A stretch of 64,000 nucleotides of DNA from Acanthococcus lagerstroemiae. Lineage: Eukaryota; Arthropoda; Insecta; Hemiptera; Eriococcidae. The notes below the pieces were generated by a model. That model was not told where the DNA came from, made no database searches, and saw nothing but the letters and a program-made list of their open reading frames with translations. The position numbers and the translations under genes are program-made. The stretch spans positions 52,536,122 to 52,600,121 of the forward strand of contig CM063108.1 in NCBI GenBank assembly GCA_031841125.1, given 5' to 3'. Positions within the stretch are counted from its first letter, which is position 1. Every line of letters starts with the position of its first letter. Shown piece by piece: positions 23,131-33,450 of the stretch.

Positions 23131-23838
23131 TCTACGTTGAAGGACAAATTTTTCACGTGTACATATTGTGATAAGATGAGGCTGTACGATCTCACAGCGG
23201 CACCGTGGGTTACAATCTCACGGATAACGGTTTTATGAAGTACCAAAAATTCATCTAGGAAAGTAGTCTCTACTCGAAGAAGATTTAAAGGCTGTTTCTA
23301 CAGATTGCTTCTAAGTGTCGAAAGATTTACGTCCTTCAACGTGGATACAAGAAATACGTGAGTATCCACGTTGAATAATATTTTATGTCCACGTTTAAGG
23401 ACAAAATCGCCTTTTTCCTTTTCACATTGGGTAAATATGCGGAGAATATTTGATACATGTTTCTGAATGTAATGTGGCCAACATTAGATACATTATTATG
23501 TTTTTACAAATTCCGAGCTGTAAATTCAATATGGCTGTTGATGTCCACGATGAAGGACACTTTTTTTTTTTTTAGAAACCAGTAACTCAGCAATAAATTA
23601 GTATTTTAGCATACAAATTATCATTATTTCACAGAAGACATATCTTTTCCTAGACACAACTTCGAGGCATTCTAAAGGTTACTTAACTTGGTTGGAAAAT
23701 GATTGTAAGACCTATACCGTGTTGCCTCAACTTACCTCTTCATTTGTTCCTGAGAATTATGTATTAAACCCTTCCAGCGAGCAAAAAAAAAAAAAAACAG
23801 AACTAGACCAGGTTGACATGACACCCACGTTGATGGAC
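23131..23838. repeat. Recurrent TCCACGTTGAAGGAC motif cluster
   Basis: Six variants within about 710 bp: 23131 (TCTACGTTGAAGGAC), 23331 (inverse), 23363, 23387 (TCCACGTTTAAGGAC), 23542 (TCCACGATGAAGGAC) and 23822 (CCCACGTTGATGGAC). The copies at 23335-23347 and 23363-23375 form a 13-bp hairpin with a 15-nt loop. Spacing is irregular. A related word, CCCACGTTGAAGGA, is at about 120-133. Confidence 0.5.
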
Positions 23839-24607
23839 ATTTCAAGTGCATTTTCGATTTTCTAAGGATGTTCTGCTGAACTAGGGAGAGCTTTCACCAC
23901 TATCTCCATCAGAAGAGTTCATTTCCTCAATTTTGACATATTGCTCATAGCATTCTGATAATAGGTGGCAGAGTTACAGCCCATTTACATGAATTGTCCA
24001 TTTTTCGGAGAATTACCCACATATTGTATTGTAACCTTGTAACAATGTTTGGTGTCAAGATTTGTAATGCAAAACTTCCTGCGCTGATATTTCTACTGTC
24101 GATCAACAGGTGACAGATCTCAAGTGGAGCAGTTATGGGAGGATTTGTGGACGTAACACCTCACCCCACCATTAGACTGAGAGAAGTAAGCGCGTGAAGT
24201 TCGTTTTTGACTGTCCCGGCTGATCGGCAGACTAAGGCGAGGAGGAAGTTCCTGCGAGAGACAAGAAGGCAAGCATTAGGCCTAGGCTAGACTCTAAAGG
24301 TAGTCTTTTCTATGGCAAATTTGACAAGGCATCTTTTTGGTTCGAAATAGTTTTTCTTAAAACTCGCCGTTTCCGAGATATTCGCCATAATTTGTCAATT
24401 TTTTCCGGAATGTCTTAAAGTTGTCCAATTTTGGTCGGTGATTGTAGGCTAAGGATTAGACCTAGGCTAACATTTTATGTATGCATTTCGTAGCACATTT
24501 TATGAGGAATCTTTTTTGGCTGAAACTTTTTTTCTCTAGAGCTCCAGTTTTCTGAGATATAAGCCAAAAAATGAAATTGGGGGCTTTACCGTGCCACAGA
24601 AGATTTT

Positions 24608-25060
24608 GCACAGCATTTGGTGGTGGAATTTTTAGGAGGTAGTTTCTGGCACCTAGTACTACATATTCCAACAAAGTCTCGCTTGTTACCTCAAAATATT
24701 GTCTCTTTTTTTCTTCTTTTTTTCTGGCTATATGGCTTAGACTAATCGATGATAGTGGGGTGTATGGCGATGCACGCATGCCAAATTGGCCCCGGGGCAA
24801 CGCACCCCCCATCCCGAAAATGCCTCGAATGGGCTTGTGTCAAGATGGGCCTAGACTAATAATGGGCGTAATAATTTCGTTTGTTGAACTCACCGTTGGA
24901 CAAGCAACCAGTGCCTTGACCACACTGAAATTTAACACGAGCTGTACAGCACAATATTTTTCAGATTATGTCGGGAGAGTACAAAATAGCTCCAGATGAT
25001 GTTGAAGTGGAGCTGTAGGAAATTATACCAATTTTGAGGGGATTTTTTTTTTTTTTTTTT
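24608..25060. other. Gene-free stretch
   Basis: Unrecognised. A 116-codon minus-strand frame (24462-24812) overlaps the inverted-repeat arm and is not supported as a gene. Ends in a poly-T run at 25041-25060. Confidence 0.4.
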
Positions 25061-25480
25061 GAGAAAGTTTCTAACATTTTTCGGTACCTTGAGGAGCGTA
25101 CCGGAGGAGTAGACACATGGAACCCTCTCCTCAGACAACTGTCACCTGGAAGAAATAAACTGTAAGGCCTTTTGTTTGTTTGTTGTGGGGCCCATGGTTT
25201 CTTGAGGAAGTTACTAACGTCCTTCGGTATCTCGAGCGGTGTCCTAGAGGAGGCGACACATAGAACCCTCCCTTCAGATAATCGTCACCTGGAAAAATTG
25301 AACTCTAAGGCCTTTTGTTTGTTTGCTGTAGGCCTATGGCTTCTTCAGAAAGTTACTAACGCCCCTCGGTATCTCGAGGGGCGTATACTAGAGGCGGAGA
25401 CACAGAAAACCCTCTCCTCAGACAGCCGTTAATCAAACTTTAAGGCCTTTTGTTTGCGTGTTGTGAGCCCATATTTTGTA
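25061..25480. repeat. 143-bp tandem repeat, about three units
   Basis: Units start at 25061 (GAGAAAGTTTCTAAC), 25204 (GAGGAAGTTACTAAC) and 25346 (CAGAAAGTTACTAAC), so the period is 142-143 bp. Each unit has TCGGTATCTCGAG-like, GACACA-AGAACCCTC, CTCAGACAAC and AAGGCCTTTTGTTTG blocks. The third unit is shortened at its end. Identity between units is about 75-80% by eye. The 86-codon frame at 25172-25432 is simply the repeat read through. Confidence 0.8.
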
Positions 25481-28303
25481 TGATTGCAAAACTGGGAAAT
25501 TACTGTCATTAGCTCTCTTTTATTCGAGAACGTCGAAAGTGCACGGTCCCGTTCATAAGACCGCCGGCGATAGCTGATTTATTTTCGAATCAGCCGGATA
25601 TATGTAAAGTGCTCAAGTATTCTAGAAACATCGGAGCATAATCCGCAACCGCAGCAGAAACCGAACTTCATGCCGAACTTTGCTCAAGTAGTTTCTGCAG
25701 CGTAATACCTGTGCTCGGCGTCGCTCGAAGTGCTTAACTATTTTGAATGTGCTTCGCAAGTCAGGCACACTCTCCTAGGACTTGCGAAACAGAGTGTGAA
25801 TTTTTAATGCGTAAAAGTTACATTAGAGAAAAAGCCGAAGTGAGCGAAGTTAAATTTCTGCATGTACCTTCCGTTCGAACTACCGTGACTTTCTTTTCAA
25901 AGTACCTATACACCGGACTTTTGCCTTGCCTATGCGTACTCCGTTTCGCTTTCTTCGGTGGGTAGTTGAACGTGGACGAAAGAATAATAAAAAAAGAAAG
26001 TATTATAATTCTTTGGGAAAGTTCGCGTGAAAACTTTCATTAGGTTTGTAGAATATTTTACGAGATAAAAGGGACAGAGAGGACTACGATGGAGCGTGAA
26101 ACGGCGCGGGCGTGAATTGGCCGGCCCTCCCTTTGGCTCGAAAGTGCTCGCTCGTTCGAAAGTGGCAACTACGAGTATTTTGTATATCACTATTATTTAA
26201 GGCTCTATAAAATAGCGAGCTATTCGTAACGCTTCCTGGGAATACTCGTGATATCGCGAGTCAGAAAGGTCGACGATTAGGAAGACGGAGACTGTGTGGA
26301 AATCGATAGCACTGGTGGTGGGCTGTAAATCAATGTGAAAGGAATACCGCGACTGAGAACTTTCAATTTCTTTTTACGGTATGAAGGAAAGGCGAAACGA
26401 TGTTGCTCTATCGATAAATCTTTTTATAAGAGTGTCACCCCCGTGAAAAAGGCCTTCGCCGCCTCTCTGCTGCAGAAAAGAACGCGGACAGCCAACCGGC
26501 TTTTCAAAAACTTACCTGCCAATTGGAGCGAAGTTTGTGGAACCTCGAGGAGTTTTATTGTCGACGCGAGTGTTGTAGCTACTGACTCGTTTCCAGACGC
26601 ACCAACTTTTTGCAGTCAACGCGAGCCGCCTCGAATAATTAAAAATATATTCACCAGCAGAATTCGCATTTTTGTATTTTATCCAATTAGTGTCGAATGA
26701 AAGTTTGTTCTGAAACACGCAGAAGAATTTAATTAATCATTTAACAGTGTTATCTTGATTAATTTGATTTTTCATTAGATAGGCGTAGAAGTTAACGAAA
26801 GCCAGCCTCGTGTTGGGTAATTGCGAAACTATTTCCGAATCGTATAAGACTATTTTGGAAACTTTCAAAGCACTTAGACTTTTCTCGCATTCTTTGATGA
26901 CGTGTTGGTGTTTTACAGTCGTCGAGTTATTCCGATGTCTCTGGACGGGTGTCCTTTATTGGGCTGCCTGCTGCTATGGGCTTGGATGTACCCGTGTCAT
27001 CGATTTTGATAATTGGGGTATGTGGGTACTCAGGGCACCTAATACTGAAGTTTAAGTCAGAGTTATAGCACGCGCGGTATAGTTGGAGTCTTACTTTTAT
27101 TTTGCACTAAGTTGATTGGTATCGATATTCGGTTGTTATCACTCATGAAAGAAAAACATTGCAGTTTTGAAGACGGAAGCTAAGCCTCGCGTAGTTTTTG
27201 ATGTACGAGTAGGATTCTGCAGTCCCCAAAATTGAGTACAGGAGAGCAAGAAGTGTATTGTAGTAATGGAGGAAGACACCAAATTTTATTAACTTCACAT
27301 TGCGCAGGAATTTTCTTTTTAAGAGAACACTTAATACCGATTGGTAGTGGCACGGTTTGCGGAGGAGAGGAGAGTAGGTCAAGACATGTCGACTCAGTAC
27401 GAAAATTTCCCTTGCAAGTAAAATAAAAAAAGCTTCGCTGTTTTCACGTCTTGCGATTGACATTCAGTATGTCGATTCAATACTACGAAAATTTTTCATC
27501 CAAGCAATAAGTAAGGTAAATTTCGAACTATACGCTCATTGCAAGAGGGTTTTTACGTAGAAATGTAGAAATTAGAGAACAGCGAAACGAAAAGCCTCAA
27601 CCTCAATTATCCAATGAAGAAAGATTGGAAGATGAACGATTGTGAATGCAAAAGTACCATTCAGTAAATGAACTGCCATGCATTAGAGGCCAGTTTTTAT
27701 TATACAATTCGGTAACTAACTTAATAGACCTACTGACAATACGAAATTATTAAAAAATTTCTACGTTTTAATATGTATTAACTTATAATGAGTTGTTCTT
27801 TTCAGCAAGAGCACCTCTACTCATAATAACTCACTTAATTTAAAACTAAATGGGTTACTTATTATAAATCAATACACGTGTTTGATTAGGGCATCTATTC
27901 TTTAAAAACTATTCTCCAAAATGTCCAAAGCAAAATTGTTCTGATGCTTGTAGAGTCGGGCTGTGTATAGTTTTTGCTACGAGTTCATATGTATCTCTCC
28001 TTCGATACTACTGACCTGCAGGTATTCGTAATTTAATCGTTACGATTATCAACCAGCCTTTACAATCGTTCTGAGGTATTGATTTTAGAAACGCTGTGAC
28101 TGCTGCTCTTCACATTTCAATTCATACATCCAGACTGGTTTCAGCATGAACAAAAATGAGAAAAAAACATTCAATCCTCTTGCATTCAACAAACGTTAAG
28201 TACCCTCTAATTATTGCCTCATTATATTTCAGTTTCATTGATATCCGATCGAAATAACAAAAACAAGATGCAGGAACTTGAAATTTAAATCACTTCGATG
28301 GAT
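25481..28303. other. Gene-free stretch, unrecognised
   Basis: 2.8 kb without a recognisable gene, repeat or TIR. The longest frame (26335-26700, 121 codons, plus strand) shows no domain. Composition at 25490-27060 is more balanced than in the repeat zones, so this may be host single-copy DNA. Confidence 0.4.
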
Positions 28304-28311
28304 CACAAGGG

Positions 28312-28645
28312 CAGGGGCGAAACTATTTAGGGGGGGGGGAGACCCGCCCCCCCAAATAATTTGGCAGTCGGCAAATTTTAAGACTGTTCATTTGAGCCCC
28401 CTCCCAATAATTTGACAGTCGGAAAATTTTGAAACTGTTTATTTGAATTTTCATTTTTTTTTTATGCATGTTTGTTTGTTTGTTTATTTATTTTCTTTTT
28501 CAATTAGAAAATATTTAGATTAAGAAATTGGCAAATTTTTAATTTTCTTAAACATTTTGTCGGCGAAGTTTTAGTTTTCAGAAAATATTTGTCGGCAAAT
28601 TTTTCTTCTCCACCTTTCCAAACTCAAAGTCAAATTTCGTTTCTA
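28312..28645. repeat. Left terminal direct repeat of copy B
   Basis: About 334 bp; begins CAGGGGCGAAACTA with a G-run and a C-run, and ends TTTCGTTTCTA. Homologous to 2541-2859, and at lower identity to 4780-5071 and 30727-30993. Confidence 0.7.
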
Positions 28646-29072
28646 CAAATGGAATACCCTGGGCCTTTTTAGAGACTAGTGAGTCAAAAGCAGAAGGTTT
28701 CGAGCTGAGTATCGAACGTTATTTGAAAGGTTGAAACAAAGCTGAAATGTGGAAGACATTTCGAAAATCTGAAAGGCGGTAGCAAACGTTGCATATCAAA
28801 TTTCAATGACTATTCGGATTGTCAGCGCGAAAGAGTCGCTATCTATAATTTTAGGCACGTGAAAGAAAGGAACTATTGAAACCCTACAAATTTTAGAAAA
28901 ATTCATCAGACTGAAATGAAAATGGTCTCAATGGAAGGAAAGTTTTATGTATTATAAATTTTGTCCTAATCATTTTTTCGATATACACTTTCGTTTTCAT
29001 AATATCTTGAGATTTCTTCGTATATGCCTGTAAATGAAATATTCCCCTCGGTCATAGGGTTACATGGTAGAA

Positions 29073-29112
29073 GACTACAGCTCGCCACTGCTTTGAGCCG
29101 CCCGAAATCTGT
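29073..29112 (+). repeat. 40-bp direct repeat left of the CACT array (copy B)
   Basis: GACTACAGCTCGCCACTGCT at the start, CCGAAATCTGT at the end; partner at 30131-30177. Confidence 0.72.
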
Positions 29113-30130
29113 TCACTCTGTCACTCACTGAGTTAGTGATTCACTCATTCACTCAGTTATTTGCTTACTTATTTAGTTATTCACTCAGTCACTTGCTTAT
29201 TTATTGAGTTATTCACCTCCTCACTCCGTCACTCACTCAATAAGTTAGTGATTCACTCACTCACTCAGTCATTCGCTTACTTATTTAGTGATTCACTCAG
29301 TTACCCAATCACTTACTCAATGACTCACTCAGTTACTCAGTCACTCGCTTACTCATTTATAGATTCACTAAGTTACTCGCTCACTTACTCAGTGACTCAG
29401 TGGTTCACTCACTCACTTAGCCATGTACTCATTCTCTAATTTAGTTATTCATTTACTTCCTCACTCCATCAGTCACTCAATAAGTCAGTGATTCACTCAG
29501 TCACTCAATAAGTCAGTGATTCACTCAGTCACTAACTTACTTATTTAGTGATTCACTCACTTACATTCTCTAATTTGGTTATTCATTCACTTCTTCACCC
29601 CGTCACTCACTCGATGAGTCAGTAAATCACTCACCCACTCAAGTCATTCGCTTACTTATTTAGTGATTCACTAGCTTACTTGTTCAGTTATTCACACAGT
29701 TACTCAATTACTTACTCAGTGACTCAGTGATTCACGCACGCACTAAGTCACTCGCTTACTCATTGAGTTATTCACTCAGTTACTCAGTCGCTCACTCAGT
29801 GATTCAGTGATTCACTCTCTCACCATCACTCCTCATTCACTTTCTTTTCCGTCCTCCTACTTTTTCGTCCTTATTCTTTTTTTATTCGTCGTTCTGTTCG
29901 TTCGTTTCGTTCGTTCGTTTTCGTTCGTTTTGTTCGTTTCGTTCGTTTCGTTCTCTTCGTTCTCGTTCGTTCGTTCGTTCGTTCGTTCGTTCGTTCGTTC
30001 GTTCGTTCGTTCGATTCATTCATTCATTCATTCATTCATTCATTCTCTAATTCAGTTACTCATTCATACCTCACTTCTTCACTCACTCAATGATTTAGTG
30101 ATTCGCTCACTCTCTCAATCATTTGTAAAC
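29113..30130. repeat. CACT/CAGT satellite array (copy B) with TTCG expansion
   Basis: About 1.0 kb of 4-bp-phase words (CACT, CAGT, TTAG, GATT). At about 29885-30012 it passes into (TTCG)n and at 30013-30043 into (ATTC)n. The TTCG tract is absent from copy A and accounts for most of the length difference. Frames at 29161-29439 and 29807-30193 are low-complexity read-through. Confidence 0.85.
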
Positions 30131-30177
30131 GACTACACACTACAGCGCGCTACCGCTTTAAGCAGCCCGAAATCTGT
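30131..30177 (+). repeat. 40-bp direct repeat right of the CACT array (copy B)
   Basis: GACTACACACTACAGCGCGC at the start, CCGAAATCTGT at the end. It carries a short internal duplication (ACTAC) not seen in copy A. Confidence 0.68.
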
Positions 30178-30726
30178 AGTTACTAGATTCTGAGCCTGAA
30201 ATTTGAGAAAGTTGAACATTTTATTAAAAGCTAAAAGTTGAAAAGCAAAAGACTTATCTTCCAGTGTCACAAGCTGAATCCGATAGCAAATGCTCTATTG
30301 TTTAATTTACGGTCTTTGGTCCTGGTGAATATTCGGGCCGTACATCCGAGATTCCAAAATTTTACTACATGTGTCAAAAACTTCACTTTTTGGTCGCTGA
30401 TAAGAGTAGTCGATATTAGCGCTATACGACCCGAATAGGAGGGAAATTTAGTCTGAAGTCAATACTCCATGTATTTTTCCCATAAGAACGAAAGGAAATT
30501 TCTGGCACGGATTCCCCTAATCCGATCGACAGAAAACTTTGTATGTTTTTTTATTTATTTGATTTGTTTTTATTGGAATCAATTTAGGAGAAGAATCAGA
30601 GAAAATTCAGAAAAAAATATCACCAAGAGTAACCAACGACCACCTCAATGTGTAACCTCCCAGAATAGGGTATTCTCATGTGCGCAAATGTGAGTGCTTG
30701 GGGATTAAGATTCCAATCTGTATTTG

Positions 30727-30993
30727 CAGGGACGAAACTAGGGGGAGGGGGGTGAAACACCCCCAATAATTAGACAGTCAGCAAATTTTGAAACTGTTAC
30801 TTGAATTTTTCATTTCTTAAGTACGTTTACTTGTTTATTAATTTTTTTTCAATTAAAAAATATTTTGATTGAAAAATCGGCAAATATTCAGATTTTTGGA
30901 ACATTGTGTCGACAAATGTTTAGTTAAAAGAAAATATTTGTTGGCAAATTTTTCTTCTTCACCCCCCAAACTGAAAGTCAACTTTCGCCTCTG
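30727..30993. repeat. Right terminal direct repeat of copy B
   Basis: 267 bp; CAGGGACGAAACTA at the start and TTTCGCCTCTG at the end. Preceded by AATCTGTATTTG, the same junction as in copy A (before 4780). Confidence 0.72.
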
Positions 30994-31001
30994 CACAAGG
31001 T

Positions 31002-31242
31002 AAATCTATCAATTAACGTTCCGATAATCAAAACAGTTATACCAACGATAAACATTGATAAACATGTAATTCAGAAGGTTAGTCGATTAAAATCTCTCAG
31101 AAGCAGCCTATATTACAAATCGGTAGATACTTTCTTCTTTTGATGTAAGACAAAAAAAAAGGTACTTCAAGTAACGTTGATGGATGGTCCATTTTCTGAG
31201 ATATAAAGACGTAAAACAATAGGGGGAAAAATGTAAACATAG
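31002..31242. other. Short unrecognised stretch
   Basis: No gene or repeat that I can define. Confidence 0.35.
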
Positions 31243-31986
31243 GTGAGAGGGGCTTGGTGTCAAACCATTCTTAGTCCGAAATCCATTTTTTTATTTTTTT
31301 ATTTTTTTATTTTATTTTTTTTCAGGAGAAATGAAAAATTGTTACAAACCAAACGGTATGCAACAGAGAGTTCATATTGAGCCAATATATTAGATTAGAA
31401 AAAATTCCAGGAAAAATTTTCTCAATATTCCTCGAAATTTTCAGCTTTTTTGTTTGGATAAAGTTCACTTCGACCCCGAGGTCAATTTTTTCTCGGATTA
31501 TATCTTGAACAGAGTACAAAATTCGCTATCAAATGTTCAAAATTTTACACCAATCCATTGAAAAACGAAACTTTAGTACGATACCTTTCAGCTTTCCACT
31601 TATTCCTGGACCATTCTTTTGGAAATCGAAGTTTCTTTCTTGTTTTTCCGTCTTTAGGCATTTTCGAATAACAATGATTTACGAGAAGAAACACCCTCAC
31701 ATTGATCAACGGAATCACATTTCGTTCAGCGTTTCCATCTTATCAGGAAACAAAAAACCGACTTGGACCCAAACCGTTCTTTATCCAGTGAATGAAGAAC
31801 GTGAATAAAGAACGGTTTTGACTCCAAGGCTGAACTTTGAGTGTGTTTTTCTACCAGAACGAGGCATTCTAGGATGACGGCAGTGAGTTCATCTGTTAGC
31901 CCATAACGAATTAGTACCTTCAACCGTATGTAACTCATTTTCGCCAAAAAGTGGATAAAGAAAGGTTTGACACCAAGCCTCTTAGG
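31243..31986. repeat. Four CTTGGTGTCAAACC-type repeats, two per orientation
   Basis: Related words occur as forward copies at 31249-31272 (CTTGGTGTCAAACCATTCTT) and 31762-31784 (CTTGGACCCAAACCGTTCTT). Inverted copies are at 31805-31828 (AAGAACGGTTTTGACTCCAAG) and 31958-31984 (AAAGGTTTGACACCAAGCC). The inner pair forms a hairpin of about 23-bp arms with a 20-nt loop; the outer pair brackets 740 bp. This order suggests TIRs of a small element, duplicated or nested. No coding capacity. Confidence 0.5.
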
Positions 31987-32399
31987 TCTGAAAAAAAATA
32001 AAAATAAATGAACGTAATAGAGTATTTGCTTCGGGGGGGGGGGGGAATTAGTCATGTCGATCCTTGTTTTATCGACTAAAATGGCCCAAAACTCCCATTA
32101 TATTGTCGAATTTGCCGAAAAATACCGACTCCAAAGATTTGTGTGTGTGTGTGGGGGGGGGGCGAGGTCTCCCCACGCTCGATTCTGGGATTATACCCGA
32201 AGAGTAACATTGGTACCTATCGAAAATGAATAAATTACGAGTATGCCCCAACATAATATCTAAATTTTGAATCCTATTCTGCCACCTGCGTGTCTCGAAT
32301 TTCAAATTCGGTCGAAATAGTACCCAAATTCTGTTATGTGTTGAAAACTTAACGGTGTCGTTACTACTAATGGAAGCTTGCAAAATGATATCCAATCCT
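31987..32399. other. Gene-free stretch with G-runs
   Basis: Contains a G-run at 32034-32045 and a (GT)n-(G)n junction at 32140-32162. Nothing else recognised. Confidence 0.4.
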
Positions 32400-33000
32400 G
32401 GAAGTCTATAGAGAAGCTTGTAGCCGTGTTAGAATGTGGGAAACCCCAATATATCATCAGAAAAACTAAAGTTGAGGAGGTGGGAAGACTTGAGTTAGAG
32501 ATAATAGAAACCCATGCTATCATTGGAAGGCTGCCAAGTGAGACCAGAAAATCCAAAATTTTATTGGAAAAACCTACGTTAAGGTTATAAAAACCTATGC
32601 TGAAGTGAGAAAACCCAAACATAACTTCAAAGTGAACATTGTTTGGGCGGAGGAAACCAAAACTATCCTAAGAAAGTCTCTAGTCGTAGTCGAAAACATC
32701 CAACTTCTTGTCAGAAAAAAACGCAATTAAATTTTGAAAAACACCAGGTGTGGGTGAGATAAATCAAAAATATTGTCAAACAAATCCAAGTTAGTGTTGA
32801 GAAAACCCACGTTTGGAGTGTAAAAACCAAAAAAGTCATTTAAAAACCCCGAATAGGATGAAAATACACCCTTGACATCATCGGAAAACCTTAGGTTGAG
32901 AGATCGGAAACTCCCAAAACACCACTGGAAAAACCCAAGTTGAGGTGGGAAATGTCTAAATTAACGTGGGAAACATCCATAGTCTCATCAGAAAAATCCA
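32400..33000. repeat. Degenerate AAAACCCAAGTTGAGGTGGGAAA-like repeats
   Basis: Words such as GGAAAAACC, AAGTTGAGGTGGGAAA and GTGAGAAAACCCAAA recur about every 40-50 bases with heavy divergence. It looks like an old minisatellite. Plus-strand frames (such as 32378-32590) are read-through of it. Confidence 0.5.
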
Positions 33001-33039
33001 TGATGTTGCGGATTTCGTGAGATTTTATGAAAGGGAGAA

Positions 33040-33450
33040 GTGGCTAGTGTCCGGACCGCAGCGAGGGTATTCGAAATTAAAAACACGAGAGAATGTAAAA
33101 AGCGTGATTATTGAACGATCGATAGCTCAAGTAGATCTTCGTGAGTGCTAAGCATGAATTGTGACCAAACTGTAACTCAGCTGTAACTGCACTAAACTAA
33201 CTGGGTGTCCTGCCTTGGCCGATCGAGTGAGAAAAAGGAGAGTGAGTCATGGGAATAATAATAATGAAATGAAAAGAAGATGGTGGTTTTAAAAAGATCA
33301 CGAATCGGAAATATAGGAATGCAGGAGAAAAAAGACGTTTGTTAGATGCTCGCATCGTGCTGCACAGAAAATGACCAGACAAGACGATTAGACGATTTAA
33401 ATACAAAAATTTTAATTTGAGAAGAGAAGATCGCCGCAGTATTATTGGAA
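33040..33450. repeat. Dispersed repeat, most complete copy
   Basis: The left half (CGGACCGCAGCG ... ATTATTGAACGATCGATAG ... GTGACCAAACTGTAACT) resembles 43555-43735. The right half (GTCCTGCC-TGGCCGATCGAG ... ATGCAGGAGA ... CGCATCGTGCT-CA-AGAAA ... GACGATTAGACGATTTA ... GATCGCCGCAGTAT) resembles 51125-51345. Three diverged members in one window indicate an old interspersed family of unknown type. I see no TIR, LTR or coding frame. Confidence 0.6.

Larger units (their letters stand above)
21785..24607. mobile_element. Large inverted-repeat element (about 2.8 kb)
   Basis: The arm at about 21795-22125 reappears as its reverse complement at about 24266-24600. Shared blocks include CTGTGGCACG-TAAAGCCCCC, TTGGCTTATATCTCAGAAAA, GGAGCTCTAGA, GATTCCTCATAAAAT and GGCGAATATCTCGG. 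Identity is roughly 75-80% with small indels. The 2.1-kb interior has no recognisable transposase. Similarity ends at CTGTGGCAC on both outer sides. I could not define a target duplication. Long-arm foldback or MITE-like DNA transposon is the simplest reading; a plain inverted duplication is possible. Confidence 0.65.
28312..30993. mobile_element. Satellite-core non-autonomous hAT-like element, copy B
   Basis: Second copy of the element at 2541-5071, same orientation, 2.68 kb. It starts CAGGGGCGAAACTA and ends TTTCGCCTCTG, which gives the inverted pair CAGGGGCGAAA / CAGAGGCGAAA. The flanks CACAAGGG (28304-28311) and CACAAGGT (30994-31001) match at 7 of 8, so copies A and B are independent insertions with different 8-bp duplications. 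Outside the satellite the two copies are about 90-93% identical by eye (compare 2871-3060 with 28657-28850). The copy B satellite is longer because of an added TTCG/ATTC microsatellite. No transposase inside, so it depended on another element. Confidence 0.75.

Noticed and set aside
25061..25480. CRISPR-like direct repeats
   Set aside because: Contiguous 143-bp tandem units without spacers, in a eukaryotic context.
29161..30193. Two open frames of 92 and 128 codons
   Set aside because: They are the CACT and TTCG simple repeats read through; low-complexity peptides only.
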